From positions 18,548,001 through 18,612,000 of the forward strand of contig OX327697.1 of assembly GCA_946807835.1 (NCBI GenBank): a stretch of DNA of 64,000 nucleotides, written 5' to 3'. The translations under genes were made by a program, and so were the position numbers. This document shows positions 51,301-62,781 of the stretch, one piece after another. Source of the stretch: Ailanthus altissimus (Eukaryota > Streptophyta > Magnoliopsida > Sapindales > Simaroubaceae). The number at the start of each line of letters is the position of its first letter. The stretch's first letter is position 1. The notes beneath the pieces were generated by a model, which ran no database searches, had not been told where the DNA came from, and saw nothing but the letters and a program-made list of their open reading frames with translations.

Positions 51301-52960
51301 AAATAAAAATCTCTCAGCCGCTGTTTGAGGAAATTTTTTGTAGAAATAAAAAAAGAAAAAGGTAATTGCATCTTATAGAAAAAAAAAAAGAGAGAGTTAA
51401 ATTTGGGAATGAGTTGATCATTATCTACAATATTTATATTTGGGTATTTGTACCCTCAATGCTAAACGTCTTTAATATTACTGGAAATTGAGATGAGAGA
51501 GATTTGAATTTGTGGATTTGTCTTTTGTTTTTTTTTTTTGGGAGTAGAATTTGTGGCGTTGTTAATTCCGTTGATTTTAACCACATATATAAAATAAATG
51601 AACTTAAAATGAATCGATAAAGATGATACATGACCACAAATTTTCATATAATTGAATGTCGAGTTTGTAGAGAGAGATGAGAAAGTCACTTCATTGTTTG
51701 TGTAGGGACCAACCCTTAAAACAATTTGGATCACAAACGATGAGATCGTAACTAAGACATCAAAAGTACACGTGGCTCACGATTCTATATCATAATCGAC
51801 ATTTCAGATTCTCAAGAATTTCAACCTCATCCTCATCTTCACTCTAGCTGGCTGATACACAACATATTAGGCGGATAATTCCACCTACTGAAAGAATTAC
51901 AAGATGGCCGAACAATTAGCAACAGCATTAGCTTCTTGGCATTTATTAAAGAATATACTGAGGATTTCATCATCACATATTCACATTCACATTCACATAG
52001 GTGAGGTTGCCTGCCTGCCTCCCATTGACAAAATAAGTGGGCTTTGACTAATACTAAAGAGGCCTCAAGATCCCCAACTGGGCTTTGACTAAAACAGTTT
52101 TCTTTAACTGTGACCAATGGCCCAAGCGAAATTGTATGAGCACTCGAGTTTGATGTCAAAAGGATAATTATTGATCAAAAGAATAATCCTCAGTAAGGGC
52201 ATGAATTAAGTACATTAATCGACACAACACAGAAATTTTGCTATCAGATTACATGCCAACACTATTAAATTAAGGGGTTCCGAGGGAATGTTTTAGGCTT
52301 TATTTTATTTTATTATTTTTTTCTTTTTAATTTGACATGGGCTGTAGTTAACATCTGGAACACATCTAGATGCTTATAAGGTGGCATCATTCTGCTGATA
52401 CCCAAAGTCTATGCATTTTGATTCTCATTTCTGAACTTTATTGATCATTTGGTCAAGACATTGGTGTTCATTGTCCACGATACTATATTTATTTACTTAT
52501 ATACATTTATGTTATATTATATATATATATTTTATTTTTCACGTAACTGCATAATCTTTAATTTTCAAATATTAAATAATATTACACTTTTTAAGTATTA
52601 TTTTAATTCTAATTATTTGTCATTTATTCATTTAACTATATAATTATAGGTATCTAGTTGCACTGAGTAAGACTCAAAACATGTGAATTTTATGATTAAA
52701 GCTCACTTAAAAAGTATTTAATAAAAAAAAAAGAATAAATTTATATTAGTAAAATTAATGGAGAGACACAAGCTCAATAATACTTTATTTGACTCTTAGA
52801 ATTTAAAAAAATAAATTAGAATTGATAATTTATCTATCTTATTCGGTAATTAAATAATTTAATAGTTTATTTATAATAAAATAAGTAGCTTAACTGTTTA
52901 ATTAACAATTTTTTCCTATATTACAACTCATTAAATATATAAAATTTGAAGAGAATAAAA
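48331..52960. other. Long AT-rich stretch without a supported gene
   Basis: No gene found. A GC-richer island at about 48950-49200 carries two ACGT-core motifs in inverted order (see separate entry) and looks promoter-like, but no gene follows. The open frame at 50079-50549 (156 codons) is Phe/Lys/Ile-rich from poly-T and poly-A runs and matches no family. The minus-strand frame at 51839-52159 (106 codons) contains a CATTCA repeat and is also unrecognised. Confidence 0.5.
48998..49037. promoter_or_regulatory. Inverted pair of ACGT-core (bZIP-type) motifs
   Basis: TGACGTGGTAA at 48998-49008 and its exact reverse complement TTACCACGTCA at 49027-49037, separated by 18 bp. TGACGTGG combines a bZIP TGACG motif with an ACGTGG (ABRE/G-box-like) core. 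They sit in a small GC-richer island. No adjacent gene is visible, so function is unknown. Confidence 0.45.
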
Positions 52961-53600
52961 GGTCAAATAGAGTAGTTTAACTTAATATAAATCCAAAACC
53001 TATAAAAAGCCTTACATTATATATAAAAATTCATTTATTCATTACTCATCATTCATCATTATTTATCCTTCATTGGTGGCCATTAAGCACGATTTTCAAT
53101 TATTCATCATTTATAGCCCACAAATTATTCACTATTATAAAATCTTGGTCTTAGCATATCTTTTCGATCACTCTTGCATCTTACATTACCATTAAAACAT
53201 CTTAAAACTTTTGAATATAGTTCTTTATTTCTTTTGCTGCAACTTACGACTTGAAACCCTAGGGAACACAAACCTTAGTGTTCCTACAACTATAGGCACA
53301 AGGTTTAAGAGGTATGTCTCTTATAGTCCTTCAAATTAAAGTTCTTATAGCTTGAAACCTTAAACATTCCTCAAATAAGAAACACCTTTTACTAATTTGA
53401 GTTACTCATATTCATACATATATCACCCTATAGACACGTGTTTATTTATTATTTATTGTGCAAGTCTAGCTCTCATACCTATCATAATTTGAGGCTATGG
53501 TTTATATGAATTTTTTTTGTTTTCTATAATTAACTAGAATAAATTTACAACATCAAGTTTCTTGGCTTCAGGAGCTCTTCGCATGTTTGATGGGCTTTAC
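52960..53600. mobile_element. Possible decayed gypsy-type LTR
   Basis: A TATA-like 'cctataaaaagcc' near 53000 is followed by many 'attcatcatt' phrases and then 'cttgaaaccctagggaacac', a composition and order common in plant gypsy LTRs. No clean ends or target duplication found. Confidence 0.3.
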
Positions 53601-54189
53601 TCCTAAATTAATAACAGTGAAGAGGTTGGCATAGGTTGTATTTCTATACAGTCTGCCATGTCAGCACGATAAGCACTACAATCAATAAGCCATGTCACGG
53701 TCTTCTAATACTATCCCAAAAAAATTATTATGCCAACATTTGGCTAGCACAATTCAATCAATGATAATGCACCATGTGAAAGAATTTGACACCTTCAAGT
53801 GACTTTTTTTTAAGCAACCTTCAAGTGACTTGGAAATAAAGAAAATCGAAGGTCGACAATTAGCTCTTTAAAATATTTGTTAAGATTGATACAAAAAGAA
53901 TTTTTATTTTCTACTTAAAAAAGTAGGACACATAACTTCGAATCATTTTCTATTTTAAATCGAGTATAGCATAACCTTAAAAGATGTGACAAACTATTCC
54001 ATGGTAAAACACCTCTAAATCGACCAATGGAATTTTAGGGCCCTTTCTAATATATAAAATTTACATTCCCTAACCATATTCATTATTGCTTTTTTTTTTC
54101 CCTTTGGTAGCTCTTCTCTCTTAATGTTTCTCTTTTATCTCTATTTTGATATTAAAGTTTTTCCTATTAACTCTTTACTATCTACTGAC
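53601..54189. other. AT-rich intergenic DNA, no gene seen
   Basis: No coding sequence or recognisable element. Confidence 0.5.
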
Positions 54190-55560
54190 CTACATAGCAA
54201 TACTAATTTTAATTTTGATGATAATAAATAATTATTTATTTTTATTATTTAATATTTTCGTAAGTTGTTTTGAAAGAATTATTTATCTAAGAAGAAATTA
54301 AGTGATATTAAACTCCATAGAGATCAAATTGAAGATCAAGACAAGCTTAGGATTAATTAATGTGTATTTATTTCATAACTTATATTAATGTGTATATTTT
54401 GTTTTTATTTGAGAGCTATTTTTAATCTGTAAAACACAAAATGTTTTCAAACTGTTTTAAATCTTAAAAAACATATTTTACTTAAAAAAATTGATTTTTT
54501 TCTTCATAAAATTGGAACTTGTAAAAACTTTGAAATTTTTTATTTTAAAGCAAACTAGTTGCAATATGGTTTTAAATTACATAATTGATTATGGCCAAAC
54601 TAACTGTGCAATTTAGATAATCGGTTAAACCAGTTGTGCAGTTTTAGAATCGATTTTACAATTGGTTTAAATATAACCTAATCGACTGTGGACAAAGCTC
54701 AAACTAACTCCAATCGATTTGAAACCACTTATGCTGTTTAAGAACTGGTTAGTGAATAGGTCGTGCAATTCTAGGCTCTAACAATCATATTTTTAAAAGT
54801 GGATAAAAGGAATGTGCGGTTCACCAGCCGTGCAGATTACCAATGATTTTTCTGGATCTAAGAATAACGTAGCATAGAAAACTGGACTCACCAAGGATGG
54901 CGAATGGGCAAGGGACCTTTCCTCCTATGGATTATTTTATAGCAGTACAATTACGTCAAACCAGCTATGCAATTCTACATTTTTCTTGAATTTTTTAAAT
55001 AACTACTTTTTAAATTTTTTTATATAAGGAGGTCTTTTTTTCATTTAGAAAGAATTTACCAAGTTTTCAAAACACTTAAACTTGCCCATCTTCAATTGAA
55101 ATAAATTAAGCTATCAAATTAATAAGAATTGTACAATATCATAAGATTTAAATATGTATCTACTTATTGAGTACTTTTATTAGTTATTATTCTTACTTTA
55201 TTTGTTGAGAAAAAAAATTGTAAATTACTTAACTTGTGAGTAATCTTGAGTAGTGTACGAGTTGATTGACACATTTTAAGTTAAGTTGTAAAATAGCCTT
55301 GGTTTGGGGCTTCATTAGCGGAATTCTTATTTAAATTGGCATTGGGCGTGGATGTAAGTTGTGTAAAAATGAGGTCTAAACCATGTAAAAATCCTGTATT
55401 GTTCTTTCTTTGCAAATTGTTGTGTGTTTTTAACTATATTATTATTTCTAATTAAGTTGGTATTAATTGTTGATTTAGTTTTAATTATCCGATTAACACT
55501 TCTTGGATTACCTAAACTTCAATTTCACTACCTTTAATCCTTTGATAAATCTTCTTATTG
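54190..55560 (+). mobile_element. Decayed Copia LTR, SIRE-like
   Basis: It opens with 'tttgatgataataaataatt' and 'gaagatcaagacaagcttag', then repeated 'aatcgattt'/'aaccagttgtg' phrases. It ends with a block near 55320-55400 ('ggcgtggatgtaagttgtgt', 'aaccatgtaaaaatcctg') that matches the conserved 3' part of plant Copia LTRs. No internal region and no clear target duplication. Confidence 0.42.
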
Positions 55561-56495
55561 ACTACACATAAATCTCACATTTTTTTTAAGAAAACCTTTA
55601 CTAAAGTACACTAAACTATCTTCACAAGATTAAAGAGAAGAATGTTATATTACAGTTTGGCCTAGGAGTATGTATTAACGGTACTCTTTCCAGCTAGTAG
55701 GCCTTCCTTGTGGTGTAATCTACACTTTATAAAAGGAATGAAGTAGTGCCATTTTCTGTACGAGCCAACTAACTCTTCAAAAATTTACTTTGAATCAGAA
55801 CCGGTGAGCAAAATGGCTTATATTATATACATATAGGTTTTTCTTTATGAACATACCCCAATAATATTTTCTTCCATTCAAAGTTTTGGACTTACCTCCC
55901 GTAAGAAGAATGCTCTTTGGAAACCATATACTTTCATTGACATAATGGATTTATTGATGAACTCCACTTATAGATGTAACGACATAAATATTAGGTGTTA
56001 GTTCTCTTCATCATGCATTTAAATCCTTGTTGAGATTGTGTTTAATTTGGGAACCATAAAAGATTAACCTAACCTATAACCCATTCAATCCTTTGATCTT
56101 TTTAGTAAGTTAAAGATAACAAAAACCTTCCTTGCTTTGTCATTGAACTCATTGCTATGTTCTTACAAGCTTTGTTTCATTATGATCATCTTTGCATCAC
56201 TACCTATATCTTAACTCTATTATCATGATCTCAACCATGTTTCCAAGGTCCCTTCAAATTTTTGTGATATATAGGTTGCTTTAATCATAAGTATTTTAGC
56301 TTTTTTCTAGTCTCTTTAACTATCAAAGTAGCTTCTCTGCTTTTGGATATACTTAGCTACATTTCTAAAAATTTATACCTTTTATTACCTTTTTCAAAAT
56401 AAATGAATTTAATTTGTTTGTCATAGATTCTCAAATAACAATTGATAATCACAAATGATAATAAATTACACAACTAATTATGATGACTAATTATA
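55561..56495. other. Intergenic DNA, no gene seen
   Basis: Moderately AT-rich, no supported coding sequence. Confidence 0.5.
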
Positions 56496-57330
56496 CACTA
56501 TAAGAAATTTAGCTTTTAGTCACAAAAGTGTTAGCCATGAAAATATTTTACGGTCTATATTGATATTTAGCTACAAAAATTTAGTTTTATGGCTAAAAAC
56601 CTAAGATATTAAAATAAATATCGAAAGAACTTTTTGTCATAAGTTTTTGGTGGCTAAAAGCATCTTTTAGCCATGAAAATTTTATTTCGTGATTAATCGT
56701 TTACTCACAAAAGTTTTTAGATGTATATACGAATATTGGTCATAAATTTAGCCACAAGTGTCTCATGGCTAAAAGAAGTCACCTTTGACCACAAGCATTT
56801 TGTAGCTAAAAGTAATGATATTTAACCACACATATTCAGATTATGGCTAAAAGTAGTGATATTTAACTACAAAACTTAATTTCCTAACTAAAAATAATAA
56901 CATTTAGCCACGCAAATTTCATTCGTGACTAAAAGTATTGACATTTAACCACAAAGCTTCTATTTATGACTAAAAGTCGTGACATTTAGTCATTTAGCAA
57001 CAAATAAAATATTCGTGGCTAAACATAATGTTCTTTTACCACAAAATTTAGTTTGTGTCCAAAAGGTGAAGATTTTCAACCATAAAAGTTTAATGTGTAG
57101 CCAAAAGTAAAAATATTTAACCACGAAATCTTGCTTCGTGGCCAAAAGTTGTAGCATTTAATCACAAACTCCTAATTTGTGGCTAATAAATTTCCTGCGA
57201 AAGCATTTTATTTTTCACAAAAATTCTTAATTTTCCACCCAACTATTAGCTAATAAATTTTCGTGGCTAAAAGTAACACTTAGCCATGAAATTTTTTGGC
57301 TAATACTTTAATTGTAAAAAATTTTCTAAT
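56496..57330 (+). mobile_element. CACTA transposon terminus with subterminal repeats
   Basis: Begins CACTATAAGAAATTTAG, the terminal sequence of plant CACTA elements. It is followed by some 20 or more copies of a short motif in both orientations ('tttagccac' and 'gtggctaaa'), the subterminal transposase-binding repeat arrangement of this class. I find no matching opposite end (TTTCTTATAGTG or similar) downstream and no transposase, so this is one end of a broken element or a deletion derivative. Confidence 0.7.
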
Positions 57331-57689
57331 TAGAAACTTAAGAATTATATATGTAATTAAACTTAAACTTAGTAATTGTTATTTAATTATATATAATTTC
57401 AATTAATTTTACGTAATAATTGAAATTACAATCTAAATTGAAAAGGTAATAATTTTAAATTGGAATTGGAAGTGATGTTGTATTTATGATTGGAAACATA
57501 ATAATTAGAATTATAAATATAACAATAATAATTGTAATTTAAACTAAAATTATAATTATATGTAATTGCATGTAATTTGTATTAGAATTTAAGTTGTAAT
57601 TATAATTAAAAATGTAATAATTAGAATTGAAATTTGAATTTGAAATGTAATAATTATAAATGTATTAGAATTGAAATTATAATTTTATA
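57331..57689. other. AT-rich stretch with 'aattgaaattataatt' phrases
   Basis: Simple AT-rich sequence built of loosely repeated 'taattagaattgaaatt' phrases. It may be interior sequence of the CACTA derivative. No gene. Confidence 0.4.
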
Positions 57690-58175
57690 TAAGACTTCAT
57701 TGATGGATTCTTCACTAAGAAAGCACCCATATCATAAGACTTTCTTGGACATGTTCTTGACTAAGAAAGCATTTATATTGAAAGATTTCCTTGAACGGGT
57801 TCTTTACCAAGGAAGCACTTATATCATAAGATTTTTTAAAACATATTCTTCACCTTAGAAGCACCCATATCACAAGGCATCCTTAGATTAGTTCTTCACG
57901 AAAGAAGCGACTATATTAAAAGACTTCTTTAGACGGGTTCTTCACCAAGGAAGCACTTATATTTAGAGACTTGTCTTGGGGGGCCTCACACATTTGCTTA
58001 GGAATTACTATCAGAAAAAATTCCCTTAAGGGCCTCATGCCTTTATTTGGGAAGCGTGACTAAGAAAGACTTCTTTTGAGGAACCTTGTACTTTAACTTG
58101 GGAAGTACCACCATTAAGACTTCTTTTGAGGAGCTTGTGCCTCAACCTTGGAAGCACACAAATCAATTAGACATC
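57690..58175. repeat. Compound minisatellite, 46-bp then about 52-bp units
   Basis: About six units of 46 bp ('agacttccttggacgggttc', 'ttcaccaaggaagcacttat') with anchors at 57723, 57769, 57814, 57861, 57906 and 57953. These are followed by about four units of roughly 52 bp with 'ggcctcatgcctttatttgg', 'gaagcgtgactaagaaagac'. The two parts share the 'gacttctttt' and 'gaagca' words, so one probably derives from the other. Confidence 0.75.
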
Positions 58176-58364
58176 CCAGGTTCAAGCAACAAACTCTATG
58201 GATAAAAACTTTAAAAGAAACGAACCATCCTAAAATTTAAGGATAATTCATCCAAACAACCATACTGTACCAGGAGATCAACAACAAAGGTCTCAGCTTT
58301 TAGTATTTCTAAAGATAGCATTAAGCATCCCAAACAGGGAAGTACATTTTTTCTTATTTGGTTT

Positions 58365-59078
58365 TGTGAGAATATTGATTAAAAATCATTGGAATATGAT
58401 TTGGGGATTAATCCAAGTGTGTAGGGTGCACACGGATCGAAGATGGACGCGAAAGTAGCCGAAAAACGAGAAGGCGCACCATGCGACCAGCGCTGCGGCG
58501 CCAGAACAGAACACTCAGCTCCAGGAAGCCAGCGCCGCAGTGCTCAGCAGAAGCGCGCCAGCGCTGGACGCGGGAACAGTATCCCGAAATTAGGAAACTT
58601 CCTAATTTCGTCTCCCACTTGCTTTAGGACTCCCTAATACGACTCCCACACGTATAGGGAATACCTAGGACTTCCCAAGGCCTATATAAAGGCTATCAAT
58701 TGGCTTGTAAACACATCTTGACAATCTTTGTGATCAAGTTAGTGAGATCTTTGTGATCTTAGAGAGATCTTGGTGATCAACAATAATCTTAGTGATTATT
58801 CTTAGTGGTTATTTGTGAGAGAAAATCCCTAGAGAGTAAGAGAGAGTTTTCTTTGTGATCTTTCTTGTAATAGGCATACTTTATGGTTGCCTTGTGATTC
58901 ATAATAAGAGAAGAGTGTGATCTTGATCCGCTGTGGACGTAGGCAAGTTGCCGAACCACGCAATTCTTTGTGTGTTCTTCTTCTACCATTTCTCTCTTTT
59001 ATTTCTTAATAACTTATTCTGCATTATTATATTACTTGGGTGAATTGTTTAGCTTGTTTGTGTGCTTCCGCTTCAACA
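58365..59078 (+). mobile_element. Copia-type solo LTR with perfect 5-bp target duplication
   Basis: 714 bp from TGTGAGAATATTG to TTCCGCTTCAACA, flanked by GGTTT on both sides (58360-58364 and 59079-59083). It has a TATA box at 58682-58689 (CTATATAA), then repeated 'gtgatctt' phrases. The 3' half includes 'gtggacgtaggcaagttgcc' and 'gaaccacgcaattc', the conserved tail of many plant Copia LTRs. The first 250 bp are unusually G+C-rich (about 58440-58600) compared with the window. No primer site or internal region follows, so it is a solo LTR, and it is well preserved. Confidence 0.88.
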
Positions 59079-59083
59079 GGTTT

Positions 59084-60562
59084 ATTTCACATACAAATTC
59101 TATAGAGTCTTTTATAGAAGCTTTACCCCAAAACAAGACACTTATGAGGAAGATGAGAGAACCTTTTCCTCGAATCCCTTACTCAACTTAAAACATGCAC
59201 CAACCGTCATTTGACCTCTTTTCTTGGTTCCACTATTGGGGGGGGGGGGGGGGGGTGCAGCAGGACCCTTAGGATTACTTATCTCAATAGGATCTTTAAC
59301 AATACCTAAACCTACAAGAGTCGATCCTTCATAAAACCAAGAAAGTATCAATTATATTATCTAGTCACTTTGCTTAATTTTCTCATATTTTTATGTCCTT
59401 ATCTTACAAATAAACATTAACTTATTCTATACAGGAAACATCTTTATAAAGCTTTCCATGGGAGGGTCAAGTATGAAACAACCATTCTCTATTGAAAGTT
59501 CATATATTTTAAATTGTTATTAAGTAAAAGTCATTACATAACGATTTAAAGCACATATTACACTTTTTTAATCAAGTCATGTCATGTCCTAGCATGAGTA
59601 TATAAGGGGCCCCCACATTAAGATTAGGACATTTAAAAAGAGTACCACCTCATAGATAAATATGAAAAAATGTTTGTATATCAAAATACTTCATTAGAAG
59701 GGTCTAGTGCCTTTTTTTACCTTTAGAGCAAGCATATCAAAATCTTCAATCACATGAAGCATCATATCAACTTCTTTCAAAATGAAAGTAAAAGTCTTCC
59801 CTCACAGGAAGCACAATATTACAGAATACTTCTATAATTGAAAGTATAAATGCTTTTTTATAGGCAACACTAGGATTCAAAATCATCTTTTGGAGGCACG
59901 AGATCTCCAACAAATAACTTTAACAGACACATCCAATATATAAGATCAAAGCATAATACAATCAGGAAGTATCACTAAACCTTATATTTGATTATCAAGT
60001 TATCGCATTCTAACTACTATAATATTCTAGAAGTAACTCTTGCTTAGTCCTTACATATGTATATTGAGGTTTATCGTAGGATGTATGACTTATTAATTTT
60101 TCTCTCTCATATCGTTACATGATTATATATCACATGCATGAAATTAGTTCTTTCACATGATATTGTCTAGAGACTAGACTGCAAATGGAAAAGAAATGAA
60201 AAGCATAATATATAACGCGCTTATTGGTCGAAAAATGAAAGAGTTCATGAAGAACGCTTTCACTTTTTCACTTTTGAGGAGGCATTTGTTTGTTTCGTTA
60301 TTTATAAGCCTAACCAACTCGCTCATAGCTTAATCCATAAGCCAAAAGTTCACATTCTATTTATATATTAATTGTTTAATTAGTGTCCTGTGTAAGAATG
60401 CTTTATCACAAATGGAGAAATTTTACTTAAATCATTCTCTTTGGTTAAAATGGATTAGGAATTTTCTATTTACAAAAGCTTAATTAAATCATACTTTTGA
60501 TTTGAATTCATGCATTCATACTCTAAGATGGATTAGGATTTATGCACTATAAATGAACATAC
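59084..60562. other. Repeat-derived intergenic DNA with a poly-G tract
   Basis: No supported gene. Near 59740-59830 the words 'cttccctcacaggaagcac' resemble units of the minisatellite at 57.7-58.2 kb, suggesting that the solo LTR inserted into one larger repeat-bearing element. A minus-strand frame at 59142-59351 (69 codons, with a Pro run from the poly-G tract) is unrecognised. Confidence 0.45.
59238..59255 (+). repeat. Poly-G tract, 18 G
   Basis: An unbroken run of 18 G on the plus strand, rare in such an AT-rich window, and able to form G-quadruplex structure. The exact length in an assembly may be unreliable. Confidence 0.9.
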
Positions 60563-62776
60563 TGCCAGGGATTTAATATACATGGGTGTATGTATGTGTA
60601 ATAGTATTTATTACATAAAATACGTATCTCATACATATTTAGCGCTGTGAAATAATTAAATCATATAATAAACACAATAAATAATATATTAATTATATTA
60701 ATATATTTAAAGGGTTGAGAAATCACCGAAACGTGTAACGTTTTACACATTTATCCTGAGAGTTTGCCTGGAGACCAACTCGTTGACAATTCTAGTCACC
60801 AACTCGGTGAACTTGGTAAGCTAGAACAACAGTTCTAAATCTAGCACTAGGTTTAACTCTTAAGCCCCTTTCATTTATCTTTCCCTTGATCAACTCTTTG
60901 ATCAATAAAATAAATTCCTATATTGTTGTTGTAGCTGGTAGCCAATAAATGCAGGCAACAGAATTAATTTCAACATTTGAAATTAATCCTTAAATGGATC
61001 TATACCCATTATTTTTGCTTAACATTCGCCCGGCCACCAATATATTCAAGAAACAACAATTTTTGCTTCTCAAAGTAAAACAACAACAAAATAAAAAACA
61101 TTCACCAATGCTTTCCTCGGTTCACACATATATATCTCACAAGTATTAAATAATAATAAAATATTACACATGGCCATTATTATAAAAAAATAATATTATT
61201 ATAATAAATAATAATATAATATAAATTAATGGATGACAACAAAAAAATATTATAATATAATAATATTATAAAATATAATATTATGTTATTATTATAATAT
61301 AATAATATTATAATGAGATATTTTTTATTATTTAACAATTAAATAATTATTGTGTGAAATGACCATTTTATCCATTATAAATAGTTACCAAGTATATCCT
61401 TTAGCGGGTCTCACTAAATTTCACGCTTGGGTAAACTCAACCGAAGGTCTACAATGTATTACGTGTTATTATACAATTAGTAAATAAGAATTATTGACTA
61501 ATTGTTGTATTTAACGCTTAAAGACAGACACACACGCATTCCCATGGTAGTGTTGAATATTACTGGACTGAACAATTCAATTTGGTACGTTGCCCAAGTG
61601 CTTAACGAGTACACTTCATATTGCGGGACTCCATAAGTCCACGTCTGATTCAAAAAATAGAACTATTCTATGAGTCTGTGAACATTGCCCCACACACACT
61701 TCACGAAAATATAAATCAGCGCGTCGACCATCCAAGTTGAGGTCACAACGCATACGTATAATCCGTTCGTCATGATATCTTGGATGTGCATGGATATAGA
61801 TTATCACCGTCAAATCCTTATGAACTCATCCATATCATATCCTCAGACTTGTATCTCACTAAATAATATGTGCAAACTCCTTTGCCATATTGTTTCACCT
61901 TGACAAAAACTCTTTCCCGGGATTAATGCTTGTAGCCACAAGACTTTTCGAGATAGAGTCTCGAAGCATCTGGATATTTAACTCCCTATGTGAGCCGACG
62001 GATCCCATATCTATACACACCAGACTCCATAAGCATCGGACCATATCCAACGACACCTAGCAGTCACACCATGAAAGGTCTGTGACATGCGTGGAACCAA
62101 AGTATAGCGGATCACTTACAAGCCCACCATGACACTCAAGTCAAATGACCACATATACTGCTCAACTCTAGAGGACTCTCCGTTGACGGCTTACATAGGG
62201 TGTCTATCGGAGGCCCTCATGAGTCTGTTCTATATCCAGTCCTAACGAGATACTCATATGTCAATATGAGCTCCAAGCTTACATTGACTAGGAATAACCA
62301 TCTATACCCTATAGGTACGACATATACTGATCTATGTAAAGGTATCCACCGATAGACCCGCATCAGCAGAAATAGATCATGGATAATATTAGAGAACATA
62401 CTTGTGCAACAGACATTTTCTAACACCTGATTGTAACTCTTGTAATTATGTAATTATTAGTATATTCCCGGGTTTATGTCTTATTACAAACAATGCTTTA
62501 ACTCTTGGATCTTCACTGAGTATTATAACAAGCTAATAAATAGTTGTGATAACACTTAACATTTATATCTTTCAGCGTGGCCAACTGTGAGCCCTTATCT
62601 AAATTTCTTTATATCAGATTTGAACTCTTTCAGATCATACTCAGATCATACAATGTTCATAATGTTATATTACATAGTACCATAAGTAGGCATTAACGAT
62701 TTAATAGGAATGTACACTTGTATAAATAATAAGTATATGTATATTTAAGGATGACATGTAAGCACTAACTCTAACA
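60563..62776. mobile_element. Solo LTR, 2.2-kb family, copy C
   Basis: 2214 bp, from TGCCAGGGATT to CTCTAACA, flanked by CATAC (60558-60562) and TATAC (62777-62781), a 5-bp target duplication with one change. Shares extended blocks with copy A, for example 'ggtacgttgcccaagtgctt' near 61582 and 'aaaggtctgtgacatgcgtg' near 62076. An AT-only stretch at 61180-61320 is specific to this copy. No coding region. Confidence 0.72.
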
Positions 62777-62781
62777 TATAC

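Noticed and set aside
51839..52159. 106-codon minus-strand frame with Cys/Glu alternation
   Set aside because: The Cys-Glu run comes from a CATTCA-type simple repeat; there is no recognisable domain or flanking gene structure.
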